Shown here: piece by piece, positions 17,552 through 26,861 of the stretch
How positions within the stretch are numbered: the stretch's first letter is position 1
Layout: every line of letters starts with the position of its first letter
From: Burkholderia sp. GAS332
GTDB lineage: Bacteria; Pseudomonadota; Gammaproteobacteria; Burkholderiales; Burkholderiaceae
Assembly: GCA_900142905.1 (NCBI GenBank)
Contig: FSRV01000002.1
Location: 2,604,001 to 2,668,000, forward strand
Length of the DNA: 64,000 nucleotides
Direction: 5' to 3'
Notes under the pieces: generated by a model
What the model saw: the letters and a program-made list of their open reading frames with translations, nothing else
Database searches by the model: none
Told to the model about the DNA's origin: nothing
Program-made: the position numbers and the translations under genes

Positions 17552-18601
17552 TTGATCACTATCTATGGCGAACGCCATCGCCTTCATCATGGCCGCAGTG
17601 AACTGATCGACGGCGAATTGAAGCCGTGCTTCGAGATGCCACGGCGTGTCGATATCGTCCACGAGCGCTTGCGCCAGGTCGGCCTCGGCGAGGTGATCGC
17701 GCCCACTCGCTTCGGCATCGACGCTTTGAGCCGCGTGCATAGCGACGCCTACCTCGATTTTTTGCAAACGGCGTGGCAGGAATGGAGCGCGCTCGGCCGC
17801 ACACACGATGCGCTGCCAACTATCTGGCCGGCGCGCGGACTGCGGCGCGATCGCGCGCCGCGCAGTATCGACGGCAAGCTGGGTTTCTATGCGATGGACG
17901 CGGGCGCACCGATTACCTCGGGCACGTGGCACGCAATCGAAGAATCCGCGCATGTCGCCCTGACTGGCGCGCAATGCGTGAGCGACGGCGAACGCGCGGC
18001 TTTCGCGCTGTGCCGGCCACCCGGACACCACGCGGGGCGCGACGTGATGGGCGGCTACTGCTACCTGAACAATGCCGCAATTGCGGCTGAACACTGGCTC
18101 GCGCACGGCGCGAAACGCGTCGCCATTCTCGACGTCGACTATCACCACGGCAACGGTACGCAATCGATCTTCTACGAACGCGACGACGTGCTGTTCGCGT
18201 CGCTGCACGCGGACCCGTCGATCGACTATCCGTATCTGCTTGGCTATGCGGATGAAACCGGCCGCGACGCCGGCGAAGGCTTCAATTTCAACTATCCACT
18301 GCCGTGGGGAACGGATTGGTCCGGCTACTCCGCAGCGCTCGCCCACGCCGGCAAGCAGATCAACCGGTTTGCGCCGGATGCGCTGGTGGTGTCGCTCGGG
18401 GTGGATACTTTCGAAGGCGATCCGATTTCGCAGTTCCGCCTCACGAGCGCGGACTATCCGCGCATCGGCGCAGCCATCGCGCAACTCGGCTTAGCGACGT
18501 TATTCGTGATGGAGGGCGGTTACGCAGTGGAGGAGATCGGTGTGAACGCGGTCGGCATGCTGACCGGTTTTGAAGAACACATGCAGGCTGTGTCAGGGTG
18601 A
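17552..18601 (+). CDS. histone deacetylase superfamily amidohydrolase (acetylpolyamine amidohydrolase-like)
   Basis: A 349-residue arginase-fold, zinc-dependent deacetylase. Catalytic His-His lies in RPPGHHAG near residue 155, the zinc ligands in DVDYHHGNGTQ near 195-205 and in SLGVDTFEGDP near 285, and a late GGY loop is present (MEGGYAVEE). Bacterial relatives remove acetyl groups from acetylpolyamines or other small amides. The start appears to be TTG at 17552, with GGAGA five bases upstream; the ATG at 17548 is out of frame. It diverges from the NCS1 permease, so the pair may serve one N-acyl compound, but this is inference. Confidence 0.88.
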   Translation: MITIYGERHRLHHGRSELIDGELKPCFEMPRRVDIVHERLRQVGLGEVIAPTRFGIDALSRVHSDAYLDFLQTAWQEWSALGRTHDALPTIWPARGLRRDRAPRSIDGKLGFYAMDAGAPITSGTWHAIEESAHVALTGAQCVSDGERAAFALCRPPGHHAGRDVMGGYCYLNNAAIAAEHWLAHGAKRVAILDVDYHHGNGTQSIFYERDDVLFASLHADPSIDYPYLLGYADETGRDAGEGFNFNYPLPWGTDWSGYSAALAHAGKQINRFAPDALVVSLGVDTFEGDPISQFRLTSADYPRIGAAIAQLGLATLFVMEGGYAVEEIGVNAVGMLTGFEEHMQAVSG

Positions 18602-18647
18602 TATCGTATAAGCGCGCCGTGCCGTGCGCGGCGCGCTTGCCGTACCG

Positions 18648-19409
18648 TCAGCTCTTCAGCCGATACCCGGTCTTGAAGATCCACGCAACGATCCCGAGAA
18701 ACACCGCCAGAAACAGCGCGGTCATTCCCAGGCTGACACCGACATCCACATCGGCGAGCCCATAAAAGCTCCAGCGAAATCCGCTGACCAGATACACAAT
18801 CGGATTGAACAGCGTCACGACCTTCCAGAACGGCGGCAGCATATTGACCGCGTAGAAACTGCCGCCGAGAAAGGTGAGCGGCGTGATGATCAGGAGCGGC
18901 ACGAGTTGCAACTTCTCGAAGCTATCCGCCCAGATGCCAATAATGAAACCGAGCAGACTGAACGTCACCGCGGTCAGCACCAGAAACAGAATCATCCAGA
19001 ACGGGTGCTGCACTTGCAGCGGCACGAACAGGCCGGCGGTAGCCAGAATGATCAGCCCGAGCAGAATCGATTTGGTGGCCGCCGCGCCCACATAGCTCAC
19101 GACGATTTCCAGATACGACACCGGCGCCGACAGCAACTCGTAGATCGTGCCGGTAAAGCGCGGAAAGTAAATCCCGAACGACGCATTCGAAATGCTTTGC
19201 GACAGCAGCGACAACATGATCAAACCCGGCACGATGAACGCGCCGTAGCTGATGCCGTCCACTTCCTTGATGCGCGAACCGATTGCCGCGCCGAACACGA
19301 CGAAGTAAAGCGACGTTGAAATCACCGGCGCGATGATGCTCTGCATCAGCGTGCGCCAGGTGCGCGCCATCTCGAACTTATAGATCGCGCGAATTGCGTA
19401 GATATTCAT
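18648..19409 (-). CDS. ABC-2 type transporter permease (YadH-like)
   Basis: A 253-residue inner-membrane permease with about six helices, of the ABC-2 type exporters. The amino end ([24 protein letters not shown]) and the helix pair around [32 protein letters not shown] are characteristic of the YadH/NodJ group; [18 protein letters not shown] is the conserved late loop. Its ATG overlaps the stop of the ATPase gene by four bases, so the two are coupled and form one exporter. The exported substrate is unknown. Confidence 0.9.
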   Translation of the reverse strand: MNIYAIRAIYKFEMARTWRTLMQSIIAPVISTSLYFVVFGAAIGSRIKEVDGISYGAFIVPGLIMLSLLSQSISNASFGIYFPRFTGTIYELLSAPVSYLEIVVSYVGAAATKSILLGLIILATAGLFVPLQVQHPFWMILFLVLTAVTFSLLGFIIGIWADSFEKLQLVPLLIITPLTFLGGSFYAVNMLPPFWKVVTLFNPIVYLVSGFRWSFYGLADVDVGVSLGMTALFLAVFLGIVAWIFKTGYRLKS

Positions 19410-20332
19410 TGGTTACCTCGGAGCAGACTGACGAAGATGTCTTCGAGCGAACTTTGCGTCGTATGCAGGTCTTTGAAACGGATGCCGGCGTCGTCGAGCG
19501 CTTTGAGCAGCGCGATGATGTCGGTGCGCCCGCCGTCGCCCTCATACGTGTAGATCAGCTCGTTGCCCCCCTTGGCGACATCCAGTCCATATCCGGCCAG
19601 CGCCGGCGGCACCTCCGCGAGCTGACTCTCCAGTTGCAGCGTCAACTGCTTCTTGCCGAGTTTGCGCATCAACTCCGTCTTCTCTTCCACCAGCATGATT
19701 TCGCCCGCATTGATCACGCCGATGCGGTCAGCCATCTCTTCGGCTTCGTCGATGTAGTGCGTGGTGAGAATGATCGTCACGCCGTTGGCGGTCAGCGAGC
19801 GCACCAGCTTCCACATATCGCGGCGCAACTCGACGTCGACACCGGCCGTGGGTTCGTCGAGAAACAGCACACGCGGTTCGTGCGAGAGCGCCTTCGCGAT
19901 CAGCACGCGGCGCTTCATGCCGCCCGACAGCGTAATGATCTTGTTATTGCGTTTTTCCCACAGCGACAGATCGCGCAAGACCTTTTCGATGTAAGCGGGG
20001 TTTTTCGGCTTGCCGAACAGCCCGCGGCTGAACGAGACGGTCGCCCAGACGGTTTCGAACGAGTCGGTGGTGAGCTCCTGCGGCACGAGGCCGATCAGCG
20101 AGCGCGCGCCGCGATAGTCCGTCGCGATGTCGCGGCCGTCCACCGTCACGCTGCCAACGCTTGCCTTGACGATGCCGCAGATGATGCTGATGAGGGTGGT
20201 CTTGCCCGCCCCGTTGGGCCCAAGCAAGGCGAAGATTTCCCCGCGGTTGATCGCCAGATTGATGTTTTTGAGTGCATGAAAACCCGTGGCGTAGGTTTTC
20301 GACAGATTCGTGACTGAGACGATTGGCTGCAT
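19406..20332 (-). CDS. ABC transporter ATP-binding protein (YadG-like)
   Basis: A 308-residue ATPase, the partner of the following permease. It has Walker [11 protein letters not shown] near residue 40, signature [15 protein letters not shown] near 140, Walker [13 protein letters not shown], and the switch His in [15 protein letters not shown]. The ATG at 20332 begins the family homology ([18 protein letters not shown]); in-frame sequence upstream is not conserved-looking. A C-terminal extension after residue 220 is usual in exporters of this type. Confidence 0.92.
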   Translation of the reverse strand: MQPIVSVTNLSKTYATGFHALKNINLAINRGEIFALLGPNGAGKTTLISIICGIVKASVGSVTVDGRDIATDYRGARSLIGLVPQELTTDSFETVWATVSFSRGLFGKPKNPAYIEKVLRDLSLWEKRNNKIITLSGGMKRRVLIAKALSHEPRVLFLDEPTAGVDVELRRDMWKLVRSLTANGVTIILTTHYIDEAEEMADRIGVINAGEIMLVEEKTELMRKLGKKQLTLQLESQLAEVPPALAGYGLDVAKGGNELIYTYEGDGGRTDIIALLKALDDAGIRFKDLHTTQSSLEDIFVSLLRGNQ

Positions 20333-20618
20333 GGATTCGACGATGGCAGACACCGGTATTGGGTTGAAAGGGGGCGGAGCGAATGCGCGGCCGCACCCGC
20401 AATGTAAATGAAAGTGAGAAAACGTGCAGCGCGGCATCGTATCAGGACGAACGTGTCCGGCGGCCGAGTTCTCGAATCAGCTCCCGCCGGCGTGGCGTAG
20501 AAAAGCTGAAAGGCCGGCTATTTCGCTGCAGCGCATAATAGTTCGGCTTCCGTATCGATGCGATGGAAGTCAAGCCCCGGCAAGGCCATGGTCATGCCAA
20601 CCGCACAAAACTGCATGC

Positions 20619-22538
20619 TCAACGATGGCCGCCGGGAAAGCGGCTGGCGATCACGCGCTGGAGTTCTTCGGACGACACCGGCTTCACCAGATGGTGATCG
20701 AAACCTGCCTCGCTCGAATGCTGACGGTCGGCCGCCTGTCCATAACCCGTCACGGCGATGAGCAGTGCATTGGCCGTAGACGCGCGCCTGCGCATCTCCT
20801 GCGCGAGTTGAAAGCCGTCCATGCCGGGCAAGCCGAGATCGAGCAACACGATCTCAGGTTCGAACTGCGCGGCAATCTCGAGCGCATGCCCGGCTTCGTG
20901 CGCGACGCGCACGTCATAGCCGTCCGATTCGAGCACCAGCGACATCGCCGTCGCGGCATCGGCGCTATCGTCCACCAGCAGCAGACGCAGAGCCGGTCCC
21001 GCGCCTTGCGGCACGGCAGCGGGCGCGGTGACGACCGGTTGACCGGTTTGCGACAGACGCGTGAGCGGCAGGCACACGATGAATTCGCTCCCCTGCCCCG
21101 GCCCGTCGGAAAATGCCTCGATTGTGCCGCCGTGCAATTCGACCAGCGTGCGCGCTAATGGCAAGCCGATTCCGAGGCCGCCCTCGGAGCGTTCGAGCGA
21201 ACTCTCAGATTGCACGAACAAGTCGAAGATATGCGGAATGGTTCCGGCAGTCATGCCGACACCGTTGTCGCGCACACTGATCTGCACGTTGTCGTGCAAC
21301 CCGCGAACGTCGATCAGGATTTCGCCGCCTGGCGGCGTGTACTTCCCTGCGTTCGAGAGGATATTGCCAAGCACCTGCGCAATCCGCACGCCGTCGCCGA
21401 CAATGAAAAGCGGCTCATCGGGCATCTGGGTCTTCAGCGTGTGGCCCTTCCTGGTGAGCGTGGGTTCGGCGGTTTCGATCGCCGCTTCGATGGCGGCGGC
21501 GAGTCCGACGATCTCCTGCCGTAGCGTGATCTTGCCTTGCGTGATCCGCGCCACATCGAGCAGATCGTCCACGAGACGGCTCAAATGCTTCACCTGGCGC
21601 CCGATCACCGCGCGCATCGCATCGAAATTCTCCGGCGAAGGCGAGCGGCTCGGATCAAGCAATTCGATTGCATTGCGGATCGGCGCCAACGGGTTGCGCA
21701 GTTCGTGCGCGAGCATCGCAAGGAATTCGTCCTTACGACGATCGGCGTCGCGCAGCACCATTTCGTTCGCCTTGCGCTCCGAGATATCGTTGACGATACC
21801 GGCCAGCCGGTAGATACGCTCGCGTGCATCGCGCACGGGAAAGCCGCGCTCGGCGACCCAACGGGTTTCACCATCGGGCCGCACGATGCGGTATTCGATC
21901 TCATACGGCACACCGGTTGCCAGCGTGCGGTACGCGGTCTCGACCGCCGCTTCGTCTTGCGGATGAATGCGGCCCGCCCAGTGGCCCGCGCCGGGTACCG
22001 GCGCGAGCGCTTCGTCGCCCCACAGGCGGCGATAGGCCGGGCTCACGTACAGCAGTTGAGCGGTTGAAGGGTCGAGCATCCAGAACACGTCGTCGATATT
22101 CTCGGCCATCTGGCGAAAGCGCTCCTCGCTTTCGCGCAATGCGCCTTCCGCGCGACGCACCCGCAACAGGGCACGCACATGCGCGATCAACTCCGCCGGT
22201 TCGATCGGCTCAATCAGGTAGCTGTCGGCCCCGCCGTCAAGGCCGCGAATCTTGTCGATGCTCTGCACGGCCGCCGCGGAAGTCTGCAGCACGAGGATGC
22301 CGGCTGTCTCCGGCGCCGACTTGATCTGACGGCACACTTCGAAACCGTTGATGTCCGGCAGCTTGACGTCGAGCAGCACGAGGTCAGGCAACGAGATGCG
22401 CGTGCGTTCGATCGCCTCCGTGCCGTTAGCGGCTTCGATCACCACAAAACCGGCACGCGACAGAACCCGACTCTTGGCGTACCGTGCGCCGTCATTGTCG
22501 TCGACGTTCAATATCAGAGTGGTGGTCGCGTCGCTCAT
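20619..22538 (-). CDS. hybrid sensor kinase: REC-PAS-HisKA-HATPase-REC
   Basis: A 639-residue hybrid kinase. REC1 spans about 7-125 with phosphoacceptor D57 (LVLLDVKLPD), but its conserved late Lys is Glu (SYLIEPIEP). A PAS/PAC pair follows at ~140-260, then a HisKA H-box (LAHELRNPLAPI), then an HATPase with N-box (NILSNAGKY), G1 (DNGVGM) and GLGIGLPLA. REC2 at the C-terminus has LRLLLVDDS and LLDLGLPGMDG. No membrane segment is visible, so it is cytosolic. The start overlaps the upstream kinase stop (ATGA). As the last gene of the stressosome operon it is the likely output relay, but no DNA-binding partner is encoded here. Confidence 0.92.
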   Translation of the reverse strand: MSDATTTLILNVDDNDGARYAKSRVLSRAGFVVIEAANGTEAIERTRISLPDLVLLDVKLPDINGFEVCRQIKSAPETAGILVLQTSAAAVQSIDKIRGLDGGADSYLIEPIEPAELIAHVRALLRVRRAEGALRESEERFRQMAENIDDVFWMLDPSTAQLLYVSPAYRRLWGDEALAPVPGAGHWAGRIHPQDEAAVETAYRTLATGVPYEIEYRIVRPDGETRWVAERGFPVRDARERIYRLAGIVNDISERKANEMVLRDADRRKDEFLAMLAHELRNPLAPIRNAIELLDPSRSPSPENFDAMRAVIGRQVKHLSRLVDDLLDVARITQGKITLRQEIVGLAAAIEAAIETAEPTLTRKGHTLKTQMPDEPLFIVGDGVRIAQVLGNILSNAGKYTPPGGEILIDVRGLHDNVQISVRDNGVGMTAGTIPHIFDLFVQSESSLERSEGGLGIGLPLARTLVELHGGTIEAFSDGPGQGSEFIVCLPLTRLSQTGQPVVTAPAAVPQGAGPALRLLLVDDSADAATAMSLVLESDGYDVRVAHEAGHALEIAAQFEPEIVLLDLGLPGMDGFQLAQEMRRRASTANALLIAVTGYGQAADRQHSSEAGFDHHLVKPVSSEELQRVIASRFPGGHR

Positions 22539-23956
22539 GGCAGATCGTTTTCCGTGTGTACTTCAGTGGCTGCCCGTGGCGAATCGCCTGGTACGGCCGG
22601 CGTGTCCACCAGGATGGTTGCGGTAAAGGTCGAGCCTTTGCCCAGTTCGCTTTCCAGCCCGACCGTGCCGCCCAGCAGCTTGCACAGCTTGCTGCACAAC
22701 GGCAAACCCAGCCCGGTCCCCTTCACGTAGGCCTGCAGGCGGTTTTCCACCTGCTCGAATTCTTCGAATACGCGTTGCTGGTGCTCAGGCGCAATGCCGA
22801 TGCCGGTATCGCACACCGAGAAGGTCAGGAGGTGTTGAGCGGCGTCATAGTGCGCCCGCACCCGTACCTCCCCCTGTTCGGTGAACTTGAGCGCATTGGA
22901 TATGAAATTACGGAGAATCTGCGAGACCTTGCCTTCGTCGGCGACAACCGGCGGGATATCGTCGCAAGGGTCGAACAGCAAATCGACGCCGCTCGCCGGC
23001 AAAAGTGGACGCAACATGCCGCGCAACGCCGAAAACAGATTGGCGACTTCGAATTCGGCGGGCCGCAGTTCGATCTTGCCCGCCTCGATCTTCGCGATAT
23101 CGAGCAGGTCGTCGACCGTCTCGGACAGTTCCTCGGCCGCCTTGCGAATGAAACGCACCTGCTTGGCCTGCTCGTCGGTCAGCTCGCCGTCCACGCGATC
23201 CATCAGCAGTTTGGCCAGCGCCAGGATCGAATACAAGGGCGAGCGGAATTCGTGGCTCATGTTCGACAGAAAGCGCGACTTCGCGTCGTCGGCGCGGCGC
23301 AGGTGGTGAGCGCGCTCGTCCAGTTCGGCGTAGAGCGCGACCACGCCGCGATTGGTGTCCTCGAGTTCGTGCGTAAGCCGGACCAGCTCTTCCTGACGCT
23401 CCCGCAAATCGCTTAACGCGTTGACCAGCTCGAGGTTTTGCCGCTGGACTTCGTCGAACGAACCTTGCGCGCCCGAGGCAGCGGCCGCTTCGGCACGCGC
23501 GGCGGCAGCCGCAACGGTGGCGGCAGTGGCATGCGGCGCGTGCTCCGGCACATGTTTGGTCAATGTGACGACGGCGTCTCCCGCCGCGTCTTCGAGCACG
23601 CACGTATCCATCAAACGCTGGGCGGCGAGTACGCCCAGCGCGCCGGCAGGTTCTTCGGTACCGGCGGCGCGCGCGGCGCCGCCGGCCCGTCCGCAGAGGT
23701 CTTCGAGCGTGGTTGCGGGCGCAACGAAACGAATCAGCAAGCCTTGCGGACGGCTCGCTTCGTCGAGCAGAAATTCGGCGCGGCCGTGCAGCGTGGCGCT
23801 CAGCACCGCACGCGCGACTTCGAGGGCCGACGTGGCGATGCGCGTTTGATCGTGCGCGGTAAAGGCCAGCGCTTCGCCGAGTTCGCGCGCGCGCCGGCGC
23901 GCAGCCACCACGGCGACCTCGCTGTCGATCGGCATGGCATAAAGCATGTCGGCCAT
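22535..23956 (-). CDS. histidine kinase with degenerate RsbT-like N-terminal domain
   Basis: A 473-residue soluble kinase. Residues ~8-75 align in pattern with the upstream RsbT (PIDSEVAVVAARRRARELGEALAF then DQTRIATSALEVARAVL), but the N-box Asn is gone and no D-x-G-x-G motif follows, so this copy cannot bind ATP in the usual way. An Ala-rich linker and a coiled coil (~155-225) lead to HisKA (MSHEFRSPLYSI) and an HATPase with NFISNALKFT, DTGIGI and KGTGLGLPL. The start ATG at 23956 shares a base with the previous stop (TAATG). Inference: the pseudo-RsbT domain docks to the RsbRS complex or to RsbT and passes the stress signal to the kinase core. Confidence 0.88.
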   Translation of the reverse strand: MADMLYAMPIDSEVAVVAARRRARELGEALAFTAHDQTRIATSALEVARAVLSATLHGRAEFLLDEASRPQGLLIRFVAPATTLEDLCGRAGGAARAAGTEEPAGALGVLAAQRLMDTCVLEDAAGDAVVTLTKHVPEHAPHATAATVAAAAARAEAAAASGAQGSFDEVQRQNLELVNALSDLRERQEELVRLTHELEDTNRGVVALYAELDERAHHLRRADDAKSRFLSNMSHEFRSPLYSILALAKLLMDRVDGELTDEQAKQVRFIRKAAEELSETVDDLLDIAKIEAGKIELRPAEFEVANLFSALRGMLRPLLPASGVDLLFDPCDDIPPVVADEGKVSQILRNFISNALKFTEQGEVRVRAHYDAAQHLLTFSVCDTGIGIAPEHQQRVFEEFEQVENRLQAYVKGTGLGLPLCSKLCKLLGGTVGLESELGKGSTFTATILVDTPAVPGDSPRAATEVHTENDLP

Positions 23957-25044
23957 TACAGAGGCTCCCCGCCACAGGCTCGTGCGACGAACACCGTGAC
24001 ATCGTCGCGGCCGCGCGTAAAGTCGCGATACAGCGTGGCGGCGACCAAGGTTGGATGGCGTAGCGTGAGACCCGGATAGCGGCTCAGATCCCAGCGCGTG
24101 GCGAGGCCATCCGAGTGCAGGATCAACAAACCGTCTTGCGGCCAGTCGACCTGAAATTCCTGCGCCTTGCGCAACTGATGGCCGACGATGCCGGCGTGCG
24201 ACACCAGATGGCGATGACCTTGTGGTGTCCAGACGCTCGCGGCAATGTTGCCTACGCCGCAAAAGCGCGCGACGCTGGATGTGCCGGCGGCGGCGGCCCG
24301 GGTGGGGATGCGTGCCACGCCTAGCGCGGCACCGCGGGTGGGCCGCAGCGCTTCATGCGAGGCCTCGACGATTTGCTCGACGCTTGAGGGCCCAAGCCGG
24401 CCAAATGTGTCGGTCGCAGCAATCGCCGCGCTATTCGCGAGGGCGCCGTGACCGAGGCCGTCGGCGACCATCACCGTGAATTCGTCCTCCGCGTAGCCAC
24501 ACGTCCACGCGTCGCCGCATAGCGTCTCGCCCTGCAGCGGCAGATTGATCGCGCCGTATTCAACTGGCCCGCGGTATTGCGCGGCCGCCCCGCCGGGATC
24601 GGCCCAGACCACGATGCGCAACACCGTGCCAAGACCCGCCGCACTCCAGATGTCGAGGTCGTCGGCGAGGCGCTGAATCGCGCCCATGCCGTTACCTGGA
24701 CTGCCAGCCGTCGTATAGCCGTCGACGAAACAAGCGTGCAGATCGCGAATACCCGGACCGCTGTCGATCGCGAGCAGCTCGATGCCGTAACGCGACGGCA
24801 GCGCCCTGCCCGGCAGCGCCACCTCGCTGATCGGCCGTGCGAGCAATTCCCCCCGCTGCGCGTGTTTGAGTTGATTGGTCGCGCACTCAGTCACGATGAT
24901 CGCCAGCTTGCCGATCACCGTTTCGCCGCAGCCGATGCTATGCGCCAATTCCCCGATGCCGCGCCGCGCATACGAAACCTGGCTCGGATCGCCGACCTCG
25001 AAGCGCTGTTGGGACGCGCTCAATCCGTTCAGAACGGTTTCCAT
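23956..25044 (-). CDS. RsbT-like ATPase fused to PP2C/RsbX-type phosphatase domain
   Basis: A 362-residue fusion. Residues ~15-145 are a GHKL/RsbT-type ATPase with N-box (VTECATNQLKHA) and G1 (DSGPGI). Residues ~165-360 form a SpoIIE/PP2C-like phosphatase with metal-binding segments GDAWTCG, MVADGLGHG and LHSDGL. In Bacillus, RsbT phosphorylates RsbS/RsbR and RsbX removes those phosphates, so this protein could carry both opposing activities. The ATG at 25044 overlaps the end of rsbT by 16 bases; an in-frame start at 25104 would place more of the N-terminus inside rsbT and is less likely. Confidence 0.88.
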   Translation of the reverse strand: METVLNGLSASQQRFEVGDPSQVSYARRGIGELAHSIGCGETVIGKLAIIVTECATNQLKHAQRGELLARPISEVALPGRALPSRYGIELLAIDSGPGIRDLHACFVDGYTTAGSPGNGMGAIQRLADDLDIWSAAGLGTVLRIVVWADPGGAAAQYRGPVEYGAINLPLQGETLCGDAWTCGYAEDEFTVMVADGLGHGALANSAAIAATDTFGRLGPSSVEQIVEASHEALRPTRGAALGVARIPTRAAAAGTSSVARFCGVGNIAASVWTPQGHRHLVSHAGIVGHQLRKAQEFQVDWPQDGLLILHSDGLATRWDLSRYPGLTLRHPTLVAATLYRDFTRGRDDVTVFVARACGGEPL

Positions 25045-25535
25045 TTCGTCACGGAAATATGGGTACCTTCGCCGGGCGCCGAGCGGATCTCGAACTCGTC
25101 GCACAGCCTTTTCGCGCCGCCGAGCCCCAGCCCCAAACCAGTGCCGCTGGTATAGCCGTCGGTGAGCGCTCTTTGAATGTCAGCAATTCCCGGTCCATGG
25201 TCGACGAACTCGAGACGCAAACCGACACGACCGTTTCGCCGAACCGTATAAAAGTGTAGGTCGCCGCCCCCGCCGTATGTGAGTGTATTGCGGGCGAGTT
25301 CGCTCGCTGCGGTGACCAATTTCGTCTGATCGATTAATGACAGTCCTAACGCCACCGCTTTTTCACGCACGAACCGACGCAACCGTACGATCTGCTCGTC
25401 CGAGCGGATCGGCATGATCTCCTCCGGCGGCTGACCATCAGGACTGGCCGAACCCCACGAGGCAGGCGCATTGTCGTTGCTCGTCATGGCGGATAGGGGC
25501 GCGCTGCCGGGCGCCTGACCGGGAATGGCGCTCAA
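25029..25535 (-). CDS. rsbT: RsbT-like serine kinase
   Basis: A 168-residue GHKL ATPase of the RsbT type, the switch kinase that leaves the stressosome when RsbS and RsbR are phosphorylated. The core begins at IMPIRSDEQIVRLRRFVREKA; the N-box is ASELARNTLTYGGGG, G1 is DHGPGI, and GTGLGLGLGGAKRL forms the lid. The N-terminal ~25 residues are a disordered-looking extension. The ATG at 25535 overlaps the rsbS stop by four bases, which supports that start; an ATG 16 codons later is possible. Confidence 0.9.
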   Translation of the reverse strand: MSAIPGQAPGSAPLSAMTSNDNAPASWGSASPDGQPPEEIMPIRSDEQIVRLRRFVREKAVALGLSLIDQTKLVTAASELARNTLTYGGGGDLHFYTVRRNGRVGLRLEFVDHGPGIADIQRALTDGYTSGTGLGLGLGGAKRLCDEFEIRSAPGEGTHISVTKWKPF

Positions 25536-25891
25536 AGCGGTTCCGTGCCCGTTAGCAACGCCATGCCCTTCTCGACGTTCAGCGCCGTGCGTACACCCGG
25601 CAGCGCCAAGCCGAGTTCGACCAGCGTAATCGCGACGGACGGCTGCATGCCGACCACGACAGTTTCCGCGTCGAGCACGCGCGCCATCGCCGCGGTGTCG
25701 CCGATCATCCGGCCGATGAAGGAATCCACCACGTCGAGCGACGAGATATCGATCAGTACGCCTTTAGCGCGGTCTTTGACAATGCGGCTAGTCAAATCGT
25801 CCTGCAATGTCATCGCAAGACGGTCATGCATGTCTACCTGGATGGTAACCAGCAGCAGCTTGCCCATCCGCAAAATCGGAATACGTTCCAT
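25532..25891 (-). CDS. rsbS: RsbS-like STAS-domain antagonist
   Basis: A 119-residue single STAS domain. RsbS proteins form the stressosome core with RsbR and hold RsbT until phosphorylated. The phosphorylatable Ser is S57 in DVVDSFIGR, matching the conserved DSFI motif, and VVGMQPSVAITLVELG is the typical following helix region. The ATG at 25891 is chosen because it begins at the STAS start (MERIPILRMG) and lies 35 bases after rsbR. The position between rsbR and rsbT is the canonical RST order. Confidence 0.92.
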   Translation of the reverse strand: MERIPILRMGKLLLVTIQVDMHDRLAMTLQDDLTSRIVKDRAKGVLIDISSLDVVDSFIGRMIGDTAAMARVLDAETVVVGMQPSVAITLVELGLALPGVRTALNVEKGMALLTGTEPL

Positions 25892-25925
25892 CGCCGGGCC
25901 CGGTTGGTGTTCGCGTGAGCCGGCG

Positions 25926-26861
25926 TCAGTCGCCGGCGAACTGGTTGCCGCGCAATGCGCCTGGCGAACCGGGCGTGCTGGGTATCCCTGGCGCTTCGCC
26001 ATGATGACCGGCGTTCGATACGGACTTACCGGTACGTTGAAGCGCGATAGTGAACGCGTCGGCGAGTGTGGCCTTGGTGATCACGTTCGACAGATTCACA
26101 CCCAGATGAACAATGGTCTGGGCGATTTGCGGCCGGATCCCGCTAATGATGCAATCGGCGCCCATCAGCCGCGCCGCCGCCACGGTCTTGAGCAGATGTT
26201 GCGCAACGAGGGTATCGACAGTCGGCACGCCGGTGATGTCAATGATTGCTATCGCGGCGCCGGTGTCGACGATCTTCTGCAGCAGGCTTTCCATCACAAC
26301 CTGGGTGCGTGCCGAATCGAGCGTGCCGATCAGCGGCAACGCGAGGATGCCGTCCCACAGTTGCACGACTGGCGTGGACAGTTCCAGCAACTCCTGCTGC
26401 TGACGAACGATGACCTGCTCACGGCTCGTCTGGAATATTTCTGTGGTGTAGAGGCCTAGCGCATCGAACAACGTGCTGATGGTCCAGGTCAGTTCGGACA
26501 GTTTGGCGGGATCGTCCGCCAACTCGCCGCGCAAGCGTGCAAAGAGCGGTTCCTTCAGCGAAAACACGAACATTGCTGTTTCGACCGGGGTAAAGCCCTG
26601 CCGCGCGCGTTGCGTCGACACATCAGCGAGCAGGCTGCGCACGTCGTCCCACGCCGGCGTCCTGAAGTCCACACGGTCGGATGCGCCGAGCGCAGCGCAA
26701 GTCAGTGCGACGAACTGCACGAACTGGTTACGCAATTGCGCCTCGGTAACGCCCCCGCGGCGCGCCGCGACCGCGTATTGCTGGGCAACCCATTCGCCCA
26801 GCAGCTCGTTCTGCCGATCGTTGAATAGTTGGGCGAGACGCGTTCCGCCGAGTGTTTCCAT
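25926..26861 (-). CDS. rsbR: RsbR-like stressosome sensor (RsbRD-type N-terminus, STAS C-terminus)
   Basis: A 311-residue protein. Residues ~1-145 are an all-helical N-terminal sensor domain; residues ~150-275 are a STAS domain (TPVVQLWDGILALPLIGTLDSART). Bacillus RsbR has two phospho-Thr sites; here the first equivalent is S183 (TLDSART) and the second is T217 (PTVDTLVAQ). The Gly/Pro/Ser-rich tail after 275 looks disordered. What the N-terminal domain senses is unknown. It heads the operon; the ATG at 26861 matches the domain start, and in-frame sequence upstream is unlike family members. Confidence 0.9.
   Translation of the reverse strand: METLGGTRLAQLFNDRQNELLGEWVAQQYAVAARRGGVTEAQLRNQFVQFVALTCAALGASDRVDFRTPAWDDVRSLLADVSTQRARQGFTPVETAMFVFSLKEPLFARLRGELADDPAKLSELTWTISTLFDALGLYTTEIFQTSREQVIVRQQQELLELSTPVVQLWDGILALPLIGTLDSARTQVVMESLLQKIVDTGAAIAIIDITGVPTVDTLVAQHLLKTVAAARLMGADCIISGIRPQIAQTIVHLGVNLSNVITKATLADAFTIALQRTGKSVSNAGHHGEAPGIPSTPGSPGALRGNQFAGD

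Noticed and set aside
20333..20618. Possible gene between the ABC ATPase and the hybrid kinase
   Set aside because: Only short, non-conserved frames; treated as intergenic sequence.
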